From: Flavobacteriales bacterium
Lineage (GTDB): Bacteria; Bacteroidota; Bacteroidia; Flavobacteriales_D; Crocinitomicaceae
DNA length: 64,000 nucleotides
Assembly: GCA_947462255.1 (NCBI GenBank)
Contig: CANHOA010000001.1
Coordinates: forward strand, 62,001-126,000
Reading direction: 5' to 3'
This document shows positions 25,784 to 33,068 of the stretch, piece after piece. The first letter of the stretch is position 1; every line of letters starts with the position of its first letter. Position numbers and translations under genes: made by a program. The notes beneath the pieces were generated by a model. The model did no database searches. It saw only the letters and a list, made by a program, of their open reading frames with translations, and was not told the origin of the DNA.

Positions 25784-28600
25784 ATGTTATCAGCACAAGC
25801 AGCGAAAAAACTATTCCTTTTAGATGCATATGCCTTAATCTACCGTGCCTATTTTGCGTTTGCTAAAAATCCGCGCAAAAATTCAAGAGGAGAGAATACC
25901 TCCGCAGCCTTTGGGTTTACAAATGTCTTAATTGACATCATCAAAACTGAAAAACCAACCCATATCGCCGTTGTTTTTGATCCCCCGGGAGGTTCAACCC
26001 ATCGCCAAGAACAATTTGAAGCATATAAAGCGCATAGAGAAGAAATGCCTGAAGACATTCGATCCATGATTATTCCGATAAAGCGAATCGTTGAAGCATT
26101 TAATATTCCACTTTTAGAAATTTCTGGGTACGAAGCTGATGATTTAATTGGCGCATTGGCTAAAATTGCCGAGACCAAGGGTTTTGTAACGTATATGATG
26201 ACCCCCGATAAAGATTATGCACAATTAGTAAGTGATAAAACATTCATATACAAGCCTGGAAGAGGGGGAAATCCACCCGAAATATTAGGCGTGAAAGAAG
26301 TCTGTGAGAAATTTGAAGTAGAGCGTCCCGAGCAAGTAATCGATATCTTAGGGTTATGGGGAGATGCCGCTGATAACATCCCTGGAATTCCTGGTATCGG
26401 TGAAAAAACATCGAAAATACTTATCGCTAAATATGGCTCAATAGAAAATCTGATTGCCAATGCGCACGAATTAAAAGGGAAACAACAGGAAAATGTTATC
26501 GAATTTGCAGAGCAAGGAATGGTATCAAAAATGCTGGCAACTATTATTACTGACATTGATGTTGAATTCGATGAAGATAAGCTTATCATGTGTGATGTTG
26601 ATACGGAAAAAGTAAAAAACATTTTTACCGAATTAGAATTTAGGAATTTAGCTAAACGAATACTTGGAGAGGACTTAGTGATACAAACGGATTTTGCACA
26701 TCCACAGAATGGAACAAATAATCAGCTTGATTTATTTGGCGTGCAAAGCATGATTGAGCCACAAGAGCCTGTTGAGACGGCCACTTACAAAACCATTGTT
26801 AGTGAGAAACCAAGCTATCATCTTATCAGCACACAGGAAGAACGCGATGAATTATTAGGGATTCTGCTTCAGCAAAAACAACTTTGTTTTGATACCGAAA
26901 CAACAGGTATTGATGCATTACATGCCGACCTAGTTGGTATATCCTTTTCATACAAAGCAAGAGAAGCTTTTTATGTTCCCGTTCCAAAAGACTATGAAGA
27001 GGCGAAAAAAGTCGTTCAATTTTTTGCGCCCTGCTTTGAAAACACCTTGATTGAAAAAATTGGACATAACATTAAATACGATTTAAAAATTTTAAATCGA
27101 TATGATGGAAAGGTCCTTGGACCAACCTTCGATACCATGATTGCCCATTATTTAATTAATCCAGAAGCTAGGCAAAGCATGGATTTCTTAGCTACCTACT
27201 ACCTAAACTATCAGCCTATTTCCATAGAAACGTTGCTTGGAAAAAAAGGCAAGGGACAAGGAAATATGGCAGACTTAAAGCCTGAGGAAATTACTGATTA
27301 TGCCTGTGAAGATGCCGATATTACTTTTCAGCTAAAACAATTGCTAGCGCCCGAAATCCAAAAGCCTCATTTGTTTGATCTATTCTATAAAATGGAAATG
27401 CCCTTAGTTGAAGTGCTTAAAGACATGGAATTTGAAGGAATTTCAATCGATGTGCCAGCGCTGAATAGTTATTCTAAAGAATTAGACCTTATTTTAATTG
27501 AGCTTGAAAAAGAAATTAAAAATGATGCTGGATTAGACTTTAATATCGATTCTCCAAAACAATTGGGCGAAGTGCTTTTTGAGCACTTAAAAATTTCAGC
27601 TAAAGCAAAAAAGACTAAAACTGGGCAATATGCTACGGGCGAAGATGTTTTACAAAAGCACGAAAAAGACCACCCCATTATCCCCAAAATATTAGAATAC
27701 CGTCAGCTTCGTAAATTAAAATCAACCTATGTTGACCCATTGCCTATGCTTTGTGATGCCGTAGATGGGCGCATACATACCAACTTTATGCAGACCGTTA
27801 CAGCTACGGGTAGATTAAGTTCGAACAATCCGAATCTTCAGAACATTCCTGTTCGTTCAGCAAAAGGACGAGAAATTAGGCGGGCATTTGTTGCAAGAGG
27901 TGCTGAATTTAAGCTCATGGCAGTAGATTATTCTCAAATAGAATTAAGAATTATTGCTGCTCTAAGTGAAGACGAAACAATGATTTCAGCTTTTAAAGAA
28001 GGACTCGACATTCATAGTGCAACCGCAGCGACCGTTTTTAAAATCCCCTTAACGGAGGTCACAAGAGATCAGCGTAGCGCAGCCAAAGCGGTAAATTTCG
28101 GGATAATTTATGGGCAATCCGCTTTTGGACTAGCACAAAACCTTTCCATTTCTAGAACAGAAGCCAAAACAATCATTGATAGTTATTTTGAGCAATTTAA
28201 AACGATTAAATCCTACATGGAAAAAGTGGTTTCAGACGCCCGGGAGCTAGGTTATGTTGAAACTATTATGAAGCGCAGAAGATATTTGCCAGACATTAAT
28301 TCTACCAATGCAATTGTCCGTGGATTTGCAGAACGAAATGCGGTTAATGCCCCAATACAAGGATCCGCTGCTGATATTATTAAACTAGCGATGATTGCTG
28401 TCCATAAGGCTATGAAATCTGAAAATTTGAAGTCTAAAATGATTCTTCAAGTGCACGATGAATTGGTTTTTGATGTACATGTGTCTGAAGAAATAATGAT
28501 GCAATTACTGGTTAAATCTGCGATGGAAAATGCTATTGACCTAATCGTTCCGATGGAAGTAGAATTGAAACTTGCACAAAATTGGCTGGAAGCCCATTAA
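25784..28600 (+). CDS. polA: DNA polymerase I
   Basis: A full-length 938-residue Pol I that fills gaps and removes Okazaki primers. The 5'-3' exonuclease domain occupies about residues 8-290 (LFLLDAYALIYRAYFAF; GYEADDLIGALA; DNIPGIPGIGEKT). The proofreading exonuclease is intact, with FDTETTG (Asp370 and Glu372), IGHNIKYDLKIL and YACEDADITFQL. The polymerase domain has NPNLQNIPVR, VDYSQIELR (motif A), RSAAKAVNFGIIYGQS (motif B) and QVHDELVFDV (motif C). It follows the LEA-2 lipoprotein by 2 bases. Confidence 0.98.
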   Translation: MLSAQAAKKLFLLDAYALIYRAYFAFAKNPRKNSRGENTSAAFGFTNVLIDIIKTEKPTHIAVVFDPPGGSTHRQEQFEAYKAHREEMPEDIRSMIIPIKRIVEAFNIPLLEISGYEADDLIGALAKIAETKGFVTYMMTPDKDYAQLVSDKTFIYKPGRGGNPPEILGVKEVCEKFEVERPEQVIDILGLWGDAADNIPGIPGIGEKTSKILIAKYGSIENLIANAHELKGKQQENVIEFAEQGMVSKMLATIITDIDVEFDEDKLIMCDVDTEKVKNIFTELEFRNLAKRILGEDLVIQTDFAHPQNGTNNQLDLFGVQSMIEPQEPVETATYKTIVSEKPSYHLISTQEERDELLGILLQQKQLCFDTETTGIDALHADLVGISFSYKAREAFYVPVPKDYEEAKKVVQFFAPCFENTLIEKIGHNIKYDLKILNRYDGKVLGPTFDTMIAHYLINPEARQSMDFLATYYLNYQPISIETLLGKKGKGQGNMADLKPEEITDYACEDADITFQLKQLLAPEIQKPHLFDLFYKMEMPLVEVLKDMEFEGISIDVPALNSYSKELDLILIELEKEIKNDAGLDFNIDSPKQLGEVLFEHLKISAKAKKTKTGQYATGEDVLQKHEKDHPIIPKILEYRQLRKLKSTYVDPLPMLCDAVDGRIHTNFMQTVTATGRLSSNNPNLQNIPVRSAKGREIRRAFVARGAEFKLMAVDYSQIELRIIAALSEDETMISAFKEGLDIHSATAATVFKIPLTEVTRDQRSAAKAVNFGIIYGQSAFGLAQNLSISRTEAKTIIDSYFEQFKTIKSYMEKVVSDARELGYVETIMKRRRYLPDINSTNAIVRGFAERNAVNAPIQGSAADIIKLAMIAVHKAMKSENLKSKMILQVHDELVFDVHVSEEIMMQLLVKSAMENAIDLIVPMEVELKLAQNWLEAH

Positions 28601-28609
28601 ACTCTTGCT

Positions 28610-29002
28610 ATGAAAAATATTGTTTTGTTTGCTTTTATTTCATTCTTGCTTTTTGCCTGTAATAAACCTGTTTATGATTATCGAAGTAAATATGTTGGGA
28701 CATATCAAGTAATTCAATATAATAAGAGCTGGATAAGTGGACAAGCATATTCCTATGACACGAGCTATTATGATATAAAAGTAGAACGTTCGGATGAAAT
28801 ATATTATGTGAATTTTATTTCTGATGGTGGGAAAACAAAATATCTTTTAGAAAAAGACGGGACGATACATTATAAAAGTCCTGATTGGCATTACCAAATT
28901 GAAGGGGGTTTTATTACAAAATCAAAATTTACGCTCAGTGGTGGTTATTTTGGCTTAGGGGGAGGAACTTCTTTTATAGCTAACGGGAATAAAACAAAAT
29001 GA
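28610..29002 (+). CDS. Small lipoprotein of unknown function
   Basis: A 130-residue protein with a lipoprotein signal (lipobox LFAC, Cys17). The mature region is strand-rich with many Tyr and Gly residues (YRSKYVGTYQVIQYN; SGGYFGLGGGTSF), a pattern like lipocalin-type or META-like small barrels, though no family is confidently recognised. It starts 9 bases after polA and precedes dxr. Confidence 0.7.
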   Translation: MKNIVLFAFISFLLFACNKPVYDYRSKYVGTYQVIQYNKSWISGQAYSYDTSYYDIKVERSDEIYYVNFISDGGKTKYLLEKDGTIHYKSPDWHYQIEGGFITKSKFTLSGGYFGLGGGTSFIANGNKTK

Positions 29003-29024
29003 TAGAAAAACACATTGAATTGGT

Positions 29025-29032
29025 TAATTTTG
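29025..29032 (+). promoter_or_regulatory. -7 element abutting dxr start
   Basis: TAATTTTG matches TAnnTTTG and is only 4 bases before the ATG at 29037, so a transcript from it would be leaderless. No TTG lies at the usual spacing upstream. Confidence 0.4.
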
Positions 29033-29036
29033 ACAA

Positions 29037-30200
29037 ATGAATAAGAAGAAGGGAATTGCCATACTGGGCTCCACAGGTTCCATTGGGACGCAAGCATTAG
29101 AGGTAATAGTTGCTTATCCAGACTATTTTGATTTACAAGTAATTACAGCCCATAAGAATGTAGACTTACTCATTGAGCAGGCCTTAAAATTTCGGCCAAA
29201 TTCCGTGGTTATTTCCGACGAAAATCAGTATAAGAAATTAAAAGATGCCTTGTGGAATGAAGAAATTCATGTCTATTGCGGAGAAGATGCCCTGTGCCAA
29301 GTAGTTGAATCCACAGAAGTAGACACTGTGTTGACTGCTTTAGTTGGTTATGCGGGTTTACGGCCTACCATTTCGGCAATTAATGCAAAGAAATCTATTG
29401 CTTTAGCCAATAAAGAAACCTTAGTAGTTGCAGGAGCGTTAATTACGGAATTGGCAAAAGAACGCGGCGTCAATATCTATCCTGTAGATTCTGAGCATTC
29501 GGCAATTTTTCAATGTTTGACTGGCGAATTTCATAATCCAATCGAAAAAATTTACTTGACGGCTTCAGGCGGACCATTTCGAGGATATTCTATCGATCAA
29601 CTTTCAAAAGTAACCTTAGAACAGGCCTTAAAACATCCGAATTGGTCGATGGGAGCAAAAATAACCATTGATTCTGCTACGCTTATGAACAAGGGCCTCG
29701 AGGTAATTGAAGCAAAATGGTTGTTCAACTTAAAAAGCGAACAAATCGATGTTATTGTTCATCCTCAATCTATTGTCCATTCTCTCGTTCAATTTGAAGA
29801 CGGTAGCATGAAAGCACAGATGGGCTTGCCTGATATGAAATTGGCTATCCAATATGCCCTCACCTATCCTGCCCGATTAAAAACTAATTTCCCACGCTTT
29901 AATTTCATGGATTATCCTTCTTTAACATTTGAACAAGCAGATAGAAAAGTGTTTAAAAATCTAGATCTCGCTTATCGAGTAATGGACATGCAAGGGACTG
30001 CAGCCTGTGCACTAAACGCAGCAAATGAAGTTGCTGTTGCGGCATTTTTAGAAAATAAAATTTCGTTTTTAGCTATTTCCGAGTTAAATGAACACGTTGT
30101 GGAGGAAATGACAAATATTCTCTCTCCAAAATACGATGATTTTGTTGCAATTGACCTTGCTGCAAGAGAAATCACCCTTCAAAAAATTTCAACCCTATGA
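29037..30200 (+). CDS. dxr: 1-deoxy-D-xylulose 5-phosphate reductoisomerase
   Basis: DXR (IspC) makes 2-C-methylerythritol 4-phosphate in the MEP isoprenoid pathway. The 387-residue protein has the NADPH-binding AILGSTGSIGTQALEV at the N-terminus, the metal-binding DSEHSAIFQC, the flexible-loop ASGGPF and HPNWSMGAKITIDSATLMNKGLE. dxs, the preceding pathway step, lies in the same window at 44711-46669, but the two are unlinked transcriptionally. Its 3' end overlaps the next lipoprotein gene by 4 bases. Confidence 0.97.
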   Translation: MNKKKGIAILGSTGSIGTQALEVIVAYPDYFDLQVITAHKNVDLLIEQALKFRPNSVVISDENQYKKLKDALWNEEIHVYCGEDALCQVVESTEVDTVLTALVGYAGLRPTISAINAKKSIALANKETLVVAGALITELAKERGVNIYPVDSEHSAIFQCLTGEFHNPIEKIYLTASGGPFRGYSIDQLSKVTLEQALKHPNWSMGAKITIDSATLMNKGLEVIEAKWLFNLKSEQIDVIVHPQSIVHSLVQFEDGSMKAQMGLPDMKLAIQYALTYPARLKTNFPRFNFMDYPSLTFEQADRKVFKNLDLAYRVMDMQGTAACALNAANEVAVAAFLENKISFLAISELNEHVVEEMTNILSPKYDDFVAIDLAAREITLQKISTL

Positions 30201-30709
30201 AATGGGTGTATTTCAGTTTAATCTTTTTATTCGGGAATTTTATTAGCGCTTGTCAAGCGACTCATATTCATCTGCATGGCACTATTCATAAACCCTATTG
30301 CGGCGGTGCGCGGCCTACAGAAGAACAAGCTCAAGGGATAACTATTGCTGCTTCCAAAATGGTGTTTTCAGTTTTTGAACAACTAGGTGCTGAGCAAAAA
30401 TTTATTAAAAACATAAGCCTAGATGAGAGTGGGGATTATAATGGCGAATTAAAGGAAGGACAATATTACCTTAAGCGCATCGAAAAGACATGGGAAATAC
30501 CAGCAATCAATGCACATTATTTAGTTTTCGATACACTCTTTTATCGTCCTAAGGGTGAAAAAGCTATTACTCAATGGCGAACAGAAGCAGATGCCACATT
30601 TGATACTAAAAAAGGTACTATGAAACTCGAAGTAAACATTCCCTTAACTGAAAAGTGTTTTGTAGGTTTAAATCCCTGTATAGAATACATCGGACCTAAA
30701 CCCCACTAG
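30197..30709 (+). CDS. Lipoprotein of unknown function
   Basis: A 170-residue exported protein. The N-terminal hydrophobic segment ends in ISAC, a probable lipobox. The mature start, HLHGTIHKPYCGGARPTEEQA, resembles carboxypeptidase-regulatory-like or 'YCGGARP' proteins of Bacteroidota with no known role. A later Cys pair (KCFVGLNPC) may form a disulfide. It is coupled to dxr by a 4-base overlap and meets the convergent gene at 30696 with a 14-base overlap. Confidence 0.7.
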   Translation: MKWVYFSLIFLFGNFISACQATHIHLHGTIHKPYCGGARPTEEQAQGITIAASKMVFSVFEQLGAEQKFIKNISLDESGDYNGELKEGQYYLKRIEKTWEIPAINAHYLVFDTLFYRPKGEKAITQWRTEADATFDTKKGTMKLEVNIPLTEKCFVGLNPCIEYIGPKPH

Positions 30710-31076
30710 TATATTGGGGATTATCTTCCGATTCCGAATAATATTTATTGGCGATAAAATAATCTATCATCGCTTCTTTAATCAAATGTTGTTGTTCACG
30801 GTCGCTTATCGCAGGAATCGCTTTTAACACCTTAAAATGCGGCCAATTTTCTTGGTCACGTCCTTCAAATTGGTAATAGCCATATGGTTCTAAAAGCGTA
30901 CAAATCGCAATATGTAGTAGATCTGTTTTCTCCGCTTTTGTATAGTTTTTATGCCCTTGACCTAATTCATTCACCCCAATTAAAAATAAAATCGCCTGTA
31001 CATCCATGCCTCCACCAAAAGTCAGCTCAAGATGAGTTTTTAAGGCATTAAAGCGTAATTCAATATCAAAATCCAT
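30696..31076 (-). CDS. Conserved hypothetical cytoplasmic protein
   Basis: A 126-residue acidic, alpha-helical protein with no signal or membrane segment. The ATG at 31076 is preferred over a TTG at 31091, which lies upstream of the -7 element. Stretches such as FLIGVNELGQGHKNYTKAEKTDLLHIA and YYQFEGRDQENWPHF look conserved-family-like, but I cannot attach a function. A TAnnTTTG element ends 4 bases before the start, suggesting a leaderless message. Confidence 0.7.
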   Translation of the reverse strand: MDFDIELRFNALKTHLELTFGGGMDVQAILFLIGVNELGQGHKNYTKAEKTDLLHIAICTLLEPYGYYQFEGRDQENWPHFKVLKAIPAISDREQQHLIKEAMIDYFIANKYYSESEDNPQYTSGV

Positions 31077-31080
31077 GGAG

Positions 31081-31088
31081 CAAAAGTA
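31081..31088 (-). promoter_or_regulatory. -7 element abutting hypothetical gene
   Basis: TACTTTTG on the minus strand, 4 bases from the ATG at 31076. It excludes the upstream TTG as the real start if used. Confidence 0.4.
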
Positions 31089-31149
31089 CAAAAGATATAA
31101 GGATCATAAAGGAAACATTTAGGATATTACTAATTCCAATCTTTCCTAA

Positions 31150-31398
31150 TTATTCAAAGCCATTTAGCTTTTCACTTACAATTCGGTCAAGGTACAATTT
31201 TTCGACCTTGGCTCTAGCCCATGGCATGCGTCTTAAAAATTTTAAACTAGATTTTACACTAGGCTCGTGACTAAAACAATTAATAGGAATAAAATAGGCG
31301 AGTTTTTCCCAGCCAAATTTTTCATGAAGTTCTGTGAGCATTCTCTCGAGTGTTATCCCATGCAAAGGGTTATTCGATTGGTCTTGTGGTGTAGGCAT
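31150..31398 (-). CDS. VF530-family putative DNA-binding protein (DUF2132)
   Basis: An 82-residue protein with the VF530 signature [22 protein letters not shown] and [23 protein letters not shown]. This helical fold has been called DNA-binding from structure, with no proven role. The ATG at 31398 begins the family-typical N-terminus; the frame also offers a TTG six codons earlier, which is less likely. It stands alone between two converging or co-directional units. Confidence 0.85.
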   Translation of the reverse strand: MPTPQDQSNNPLHGITLERMLTELHEKFGWEKLAYFIPINCFSHEPSVKSSLKFLRRMPWARAKVEKLYLDRIVSEKLNGFE

Positions 31399-31463
31399 CC
31401 TTATATATACTGACAAGATAAATAAAATATTTAATTAATTGAACGACCCATTTTATAGATAAA

Positions 31464-31492
31464 AAAAAAGGGGCGAATTTTTCGCCCCTTTT
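31464..31492 (-). terminator. Rho-independent terminator of the secreted repeat protein gene
   Basis: A perfect stem AAAAGGGGCGAA/TTCGCCCCTTTT with a 3-base loop lies 18 bases past the stop of the minus-strand gene at 31510. Read on the minus strand it ends in a run of nine T. It marks the downstream end of the glycan locus. Confidence 0.88.
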
Positions 31493-31509
31493 ACTAAGTA
31501 TTGATAACC

Positions 31510-32952
31510 TTAATTCCTAATTATTCTGATTGTTTGTTTCTCTCCTTTCAAAGTGAAGTTTAAGAAATAAATACCAGCTCTTAGGCTCTCTATATTGATG
31601 CTACTTTCATTGCCTTTTAATGCAATTACAGTTTCACCCATAATATTTGTAATGTTATTCAAGATTGCTGATGAATTAGATTCAACAGCAAGGGTTCCAT
31701 TAGATGGATTTGGATAAACCGATACCGCTTGGTTGGAGATATCTTCGATACCAGCAGGACAAGCAGAACAAGAATTATAACATACAACCCCTAAGTCAGC
31801 TATTCCAGCAACAGTATAAGAACGATTCGTAAATCCTCCATTTGTTACTGTGCAAGGTTCACCACCAACAAATTGCTCTTGACCATTCCAACCATCTAGG
31901 GTGAACTTATATTCAATTGCACCATTTGGTAATGGAAGAGTAACCTCCCAAATTCCATCCATATTTGCATCCGTCATTGGATTACACGCTCCACACCAAC
32001 CATTAAACGTACCATTTATGAAAACACCTGTGAAAGGTAAACCAACATAATCAGCCATGTCTACTTTGAAAGTAACATTGCTAGCACAAGCCGTACAACT
32101 ATTATAACAAACTGTTCCTAAAACAGCATCGCCAGTAACAGTGTACGAACGATTTGTAAATCCTCCATTAGTAACAGTACATGTCTCACCGCCAACAAAT
32201 TGTTCCTGACCATTCCATCCATCAAGTGTAAACTTGTACTCAATAGCACCAGCACCAATTGGAACTGTGGTCTCCCAAACGCCATCCATATTTGCATCTG
32301 ACATTGGGTTTGATGTACCATTCCAACCGTTGAATGTGCCGTTTACAAAAACACCTGTATAAGCAGGGCCTGTATACTGGCTCATATCTACTTTAAATGT
32401 GATATTTGGTGTTGGAGGATTAATAACTACCGTTTTTTGATAAACAAACTGCCACCATCCTGGACCAAAATTAATTTGAGCTGTCATTGTATTTCCTCCG
32501 TTAGAAAAAGCCACATTATACGTAATAGTGGAAACAGCTCCTGCTGGACTAGTGAGCTCACCTGCGTTGTGTACTTTAGCCAATCCTATGTGAGCACCTA
32601 AACCATTAACAGTTAGTGTACCTAAGGCTGCATCAAAAGTATAGCTTGCTACACCACCCGCATGAGGAGCGACAGGTGTGCCACATCCTTCAGGAGCACC
32701 TTGCCAAGCTTCCAACCAAGTACTTCCGTCCATGTAATGTGTCATAGCACCTCCTGGTGCAAATTTAATAGAGTCGTCGAACAAACAAGCTCTGGTTGTA
32801 ACATCGCCTAAAGAACTTGAAAACCAAGTTAGATTGTTCAATGCTGGGCCAACAGCTAAAGATCCTGCTTGACCTGCTAATTTCCATGTTCCCTCAATTT
32901 GGGCAGATACACCTAAAATTGGGAATGCTAAAAGAAGTAATAGTTTTTTCAT
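31510..32952 (-). CDS. Type IX-secreted protein with two glycan-binding-like repeats
   Basis: A 480-residue exported protein at the downstream end of the glycan locus. After the signal peptide (to about residue 17) is a domain of about 155 residues (GTWKLAGQAGSLAVGP start, WWQFVYQ end) often seen beside laminarin genes. Then come two 107-residue repeats (183-289 and 292-398), each with FKVDM, NGTFNGW, IEYKFTLDGWNGQEQFVGG and Cys pairs; this fold resembles starch-binding or glycogen-binding (CBM20/48-like) domains. The C-terminus is a type A T9SS sorting domain (SVYPNPSNGTLAVES). It is probably a surface or released glucan-binding protein. It has its own promoter region. Confidence 0.85.
   Translation of the reverse strand: MKKLLLLLAFPILGVSAQIEGTWKLAGQAGSLAVGPALNNLTWFSSSLGDVTTRACLFDDSIKFAPGGAMTHYMDGSTWLEAWQGAPEGCGTPVAPHAGGVASYTFDAALGTLTVNGLGAHIGLAKVHNAGELTSPAGAVSTITYNVAFSNGGNTMTAQINFGPGWWQFVYQKTVVINPPTPNITFKVDMSQYTGPAYTGVFVNGTFNGWNGTSNPMSDANMDGVWETTVPIGAGAIEYKFTLDGWNGQEQFVGGETCTVTNGGFTNRSYTVTGDAVLGTVCYNSCTACASNVTFKVDMADYVGLPFTGVFINGTFNGWCGACNPMTDANMDGIWEVTLPLPNGAIEYKFTLDGWNGQEQFVGGEPCTVTNGGFTNRSYTVAGIADLGVVCYNSCSACPAGIEDISNQAVSVYPNPSNGTLAVESNSSAILNNITNIMGETVIALKGNESSINIESLRAGIYFLNFTLKGEKQTIRIIRN
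31759..32079 (-). repeat. Second copy of internal 107-residue repeat
   Basis: Encodes residues 292-398 of the secreted protein. Protein identity to the first copy is high, including identical stretches around KFTLDGWNGQEQFVGGE and TVTNGGFTNRSYTV. It has an extra Cys pair (CGAC) absent from copy one. Confidence 0.85.
32086..32406 (-). repeat. First copy of internal 107-residue repeat
   Basis: Encodes residues 183-289 of the secreted protein. The two copies sit in tandem with a two-residue linker, indicating an internal duplication. Synonymous differences between the copies are visible, so it is not brand new. Confidence 0.85.
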
Positions 32953-33008
32953 AATAAAATAATTTAAGTTAAACTGAATAACAATATAAATTTAATATAG
33001 TTCAAAGA

Positions 33009-33032
33009 CAAATATAGTAAGAAATACAATAA
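33009..33032 (-). promoter_or_regulatory. Promoter and putative operator of the secreted repeat protein
   Basis: The -7 element TATATTTG (minus strand, 33009-33016) lies 56 bases before the start codon. It overlaps an imperfect inverted repeat at 33012-33032 whose intact half is TTATTGT (minus strand). The other half matches 5 of 7 positions with the same 7-base spacing found before susC and the sugar transporter. Confidence 0.45.
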
Positions 33033-33068
33033 GTGGTTATTTTTTTATTTTAATTGACTAAAAAACTA

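Noticed and set aside
26215-26622. Minus-strand open frame (135 codons) within polA
   Set aside because: It lies wholly inside the 5'-3' exonuclease coding region, with low-complexity Ser/Phe composition expected of a shadow frame.
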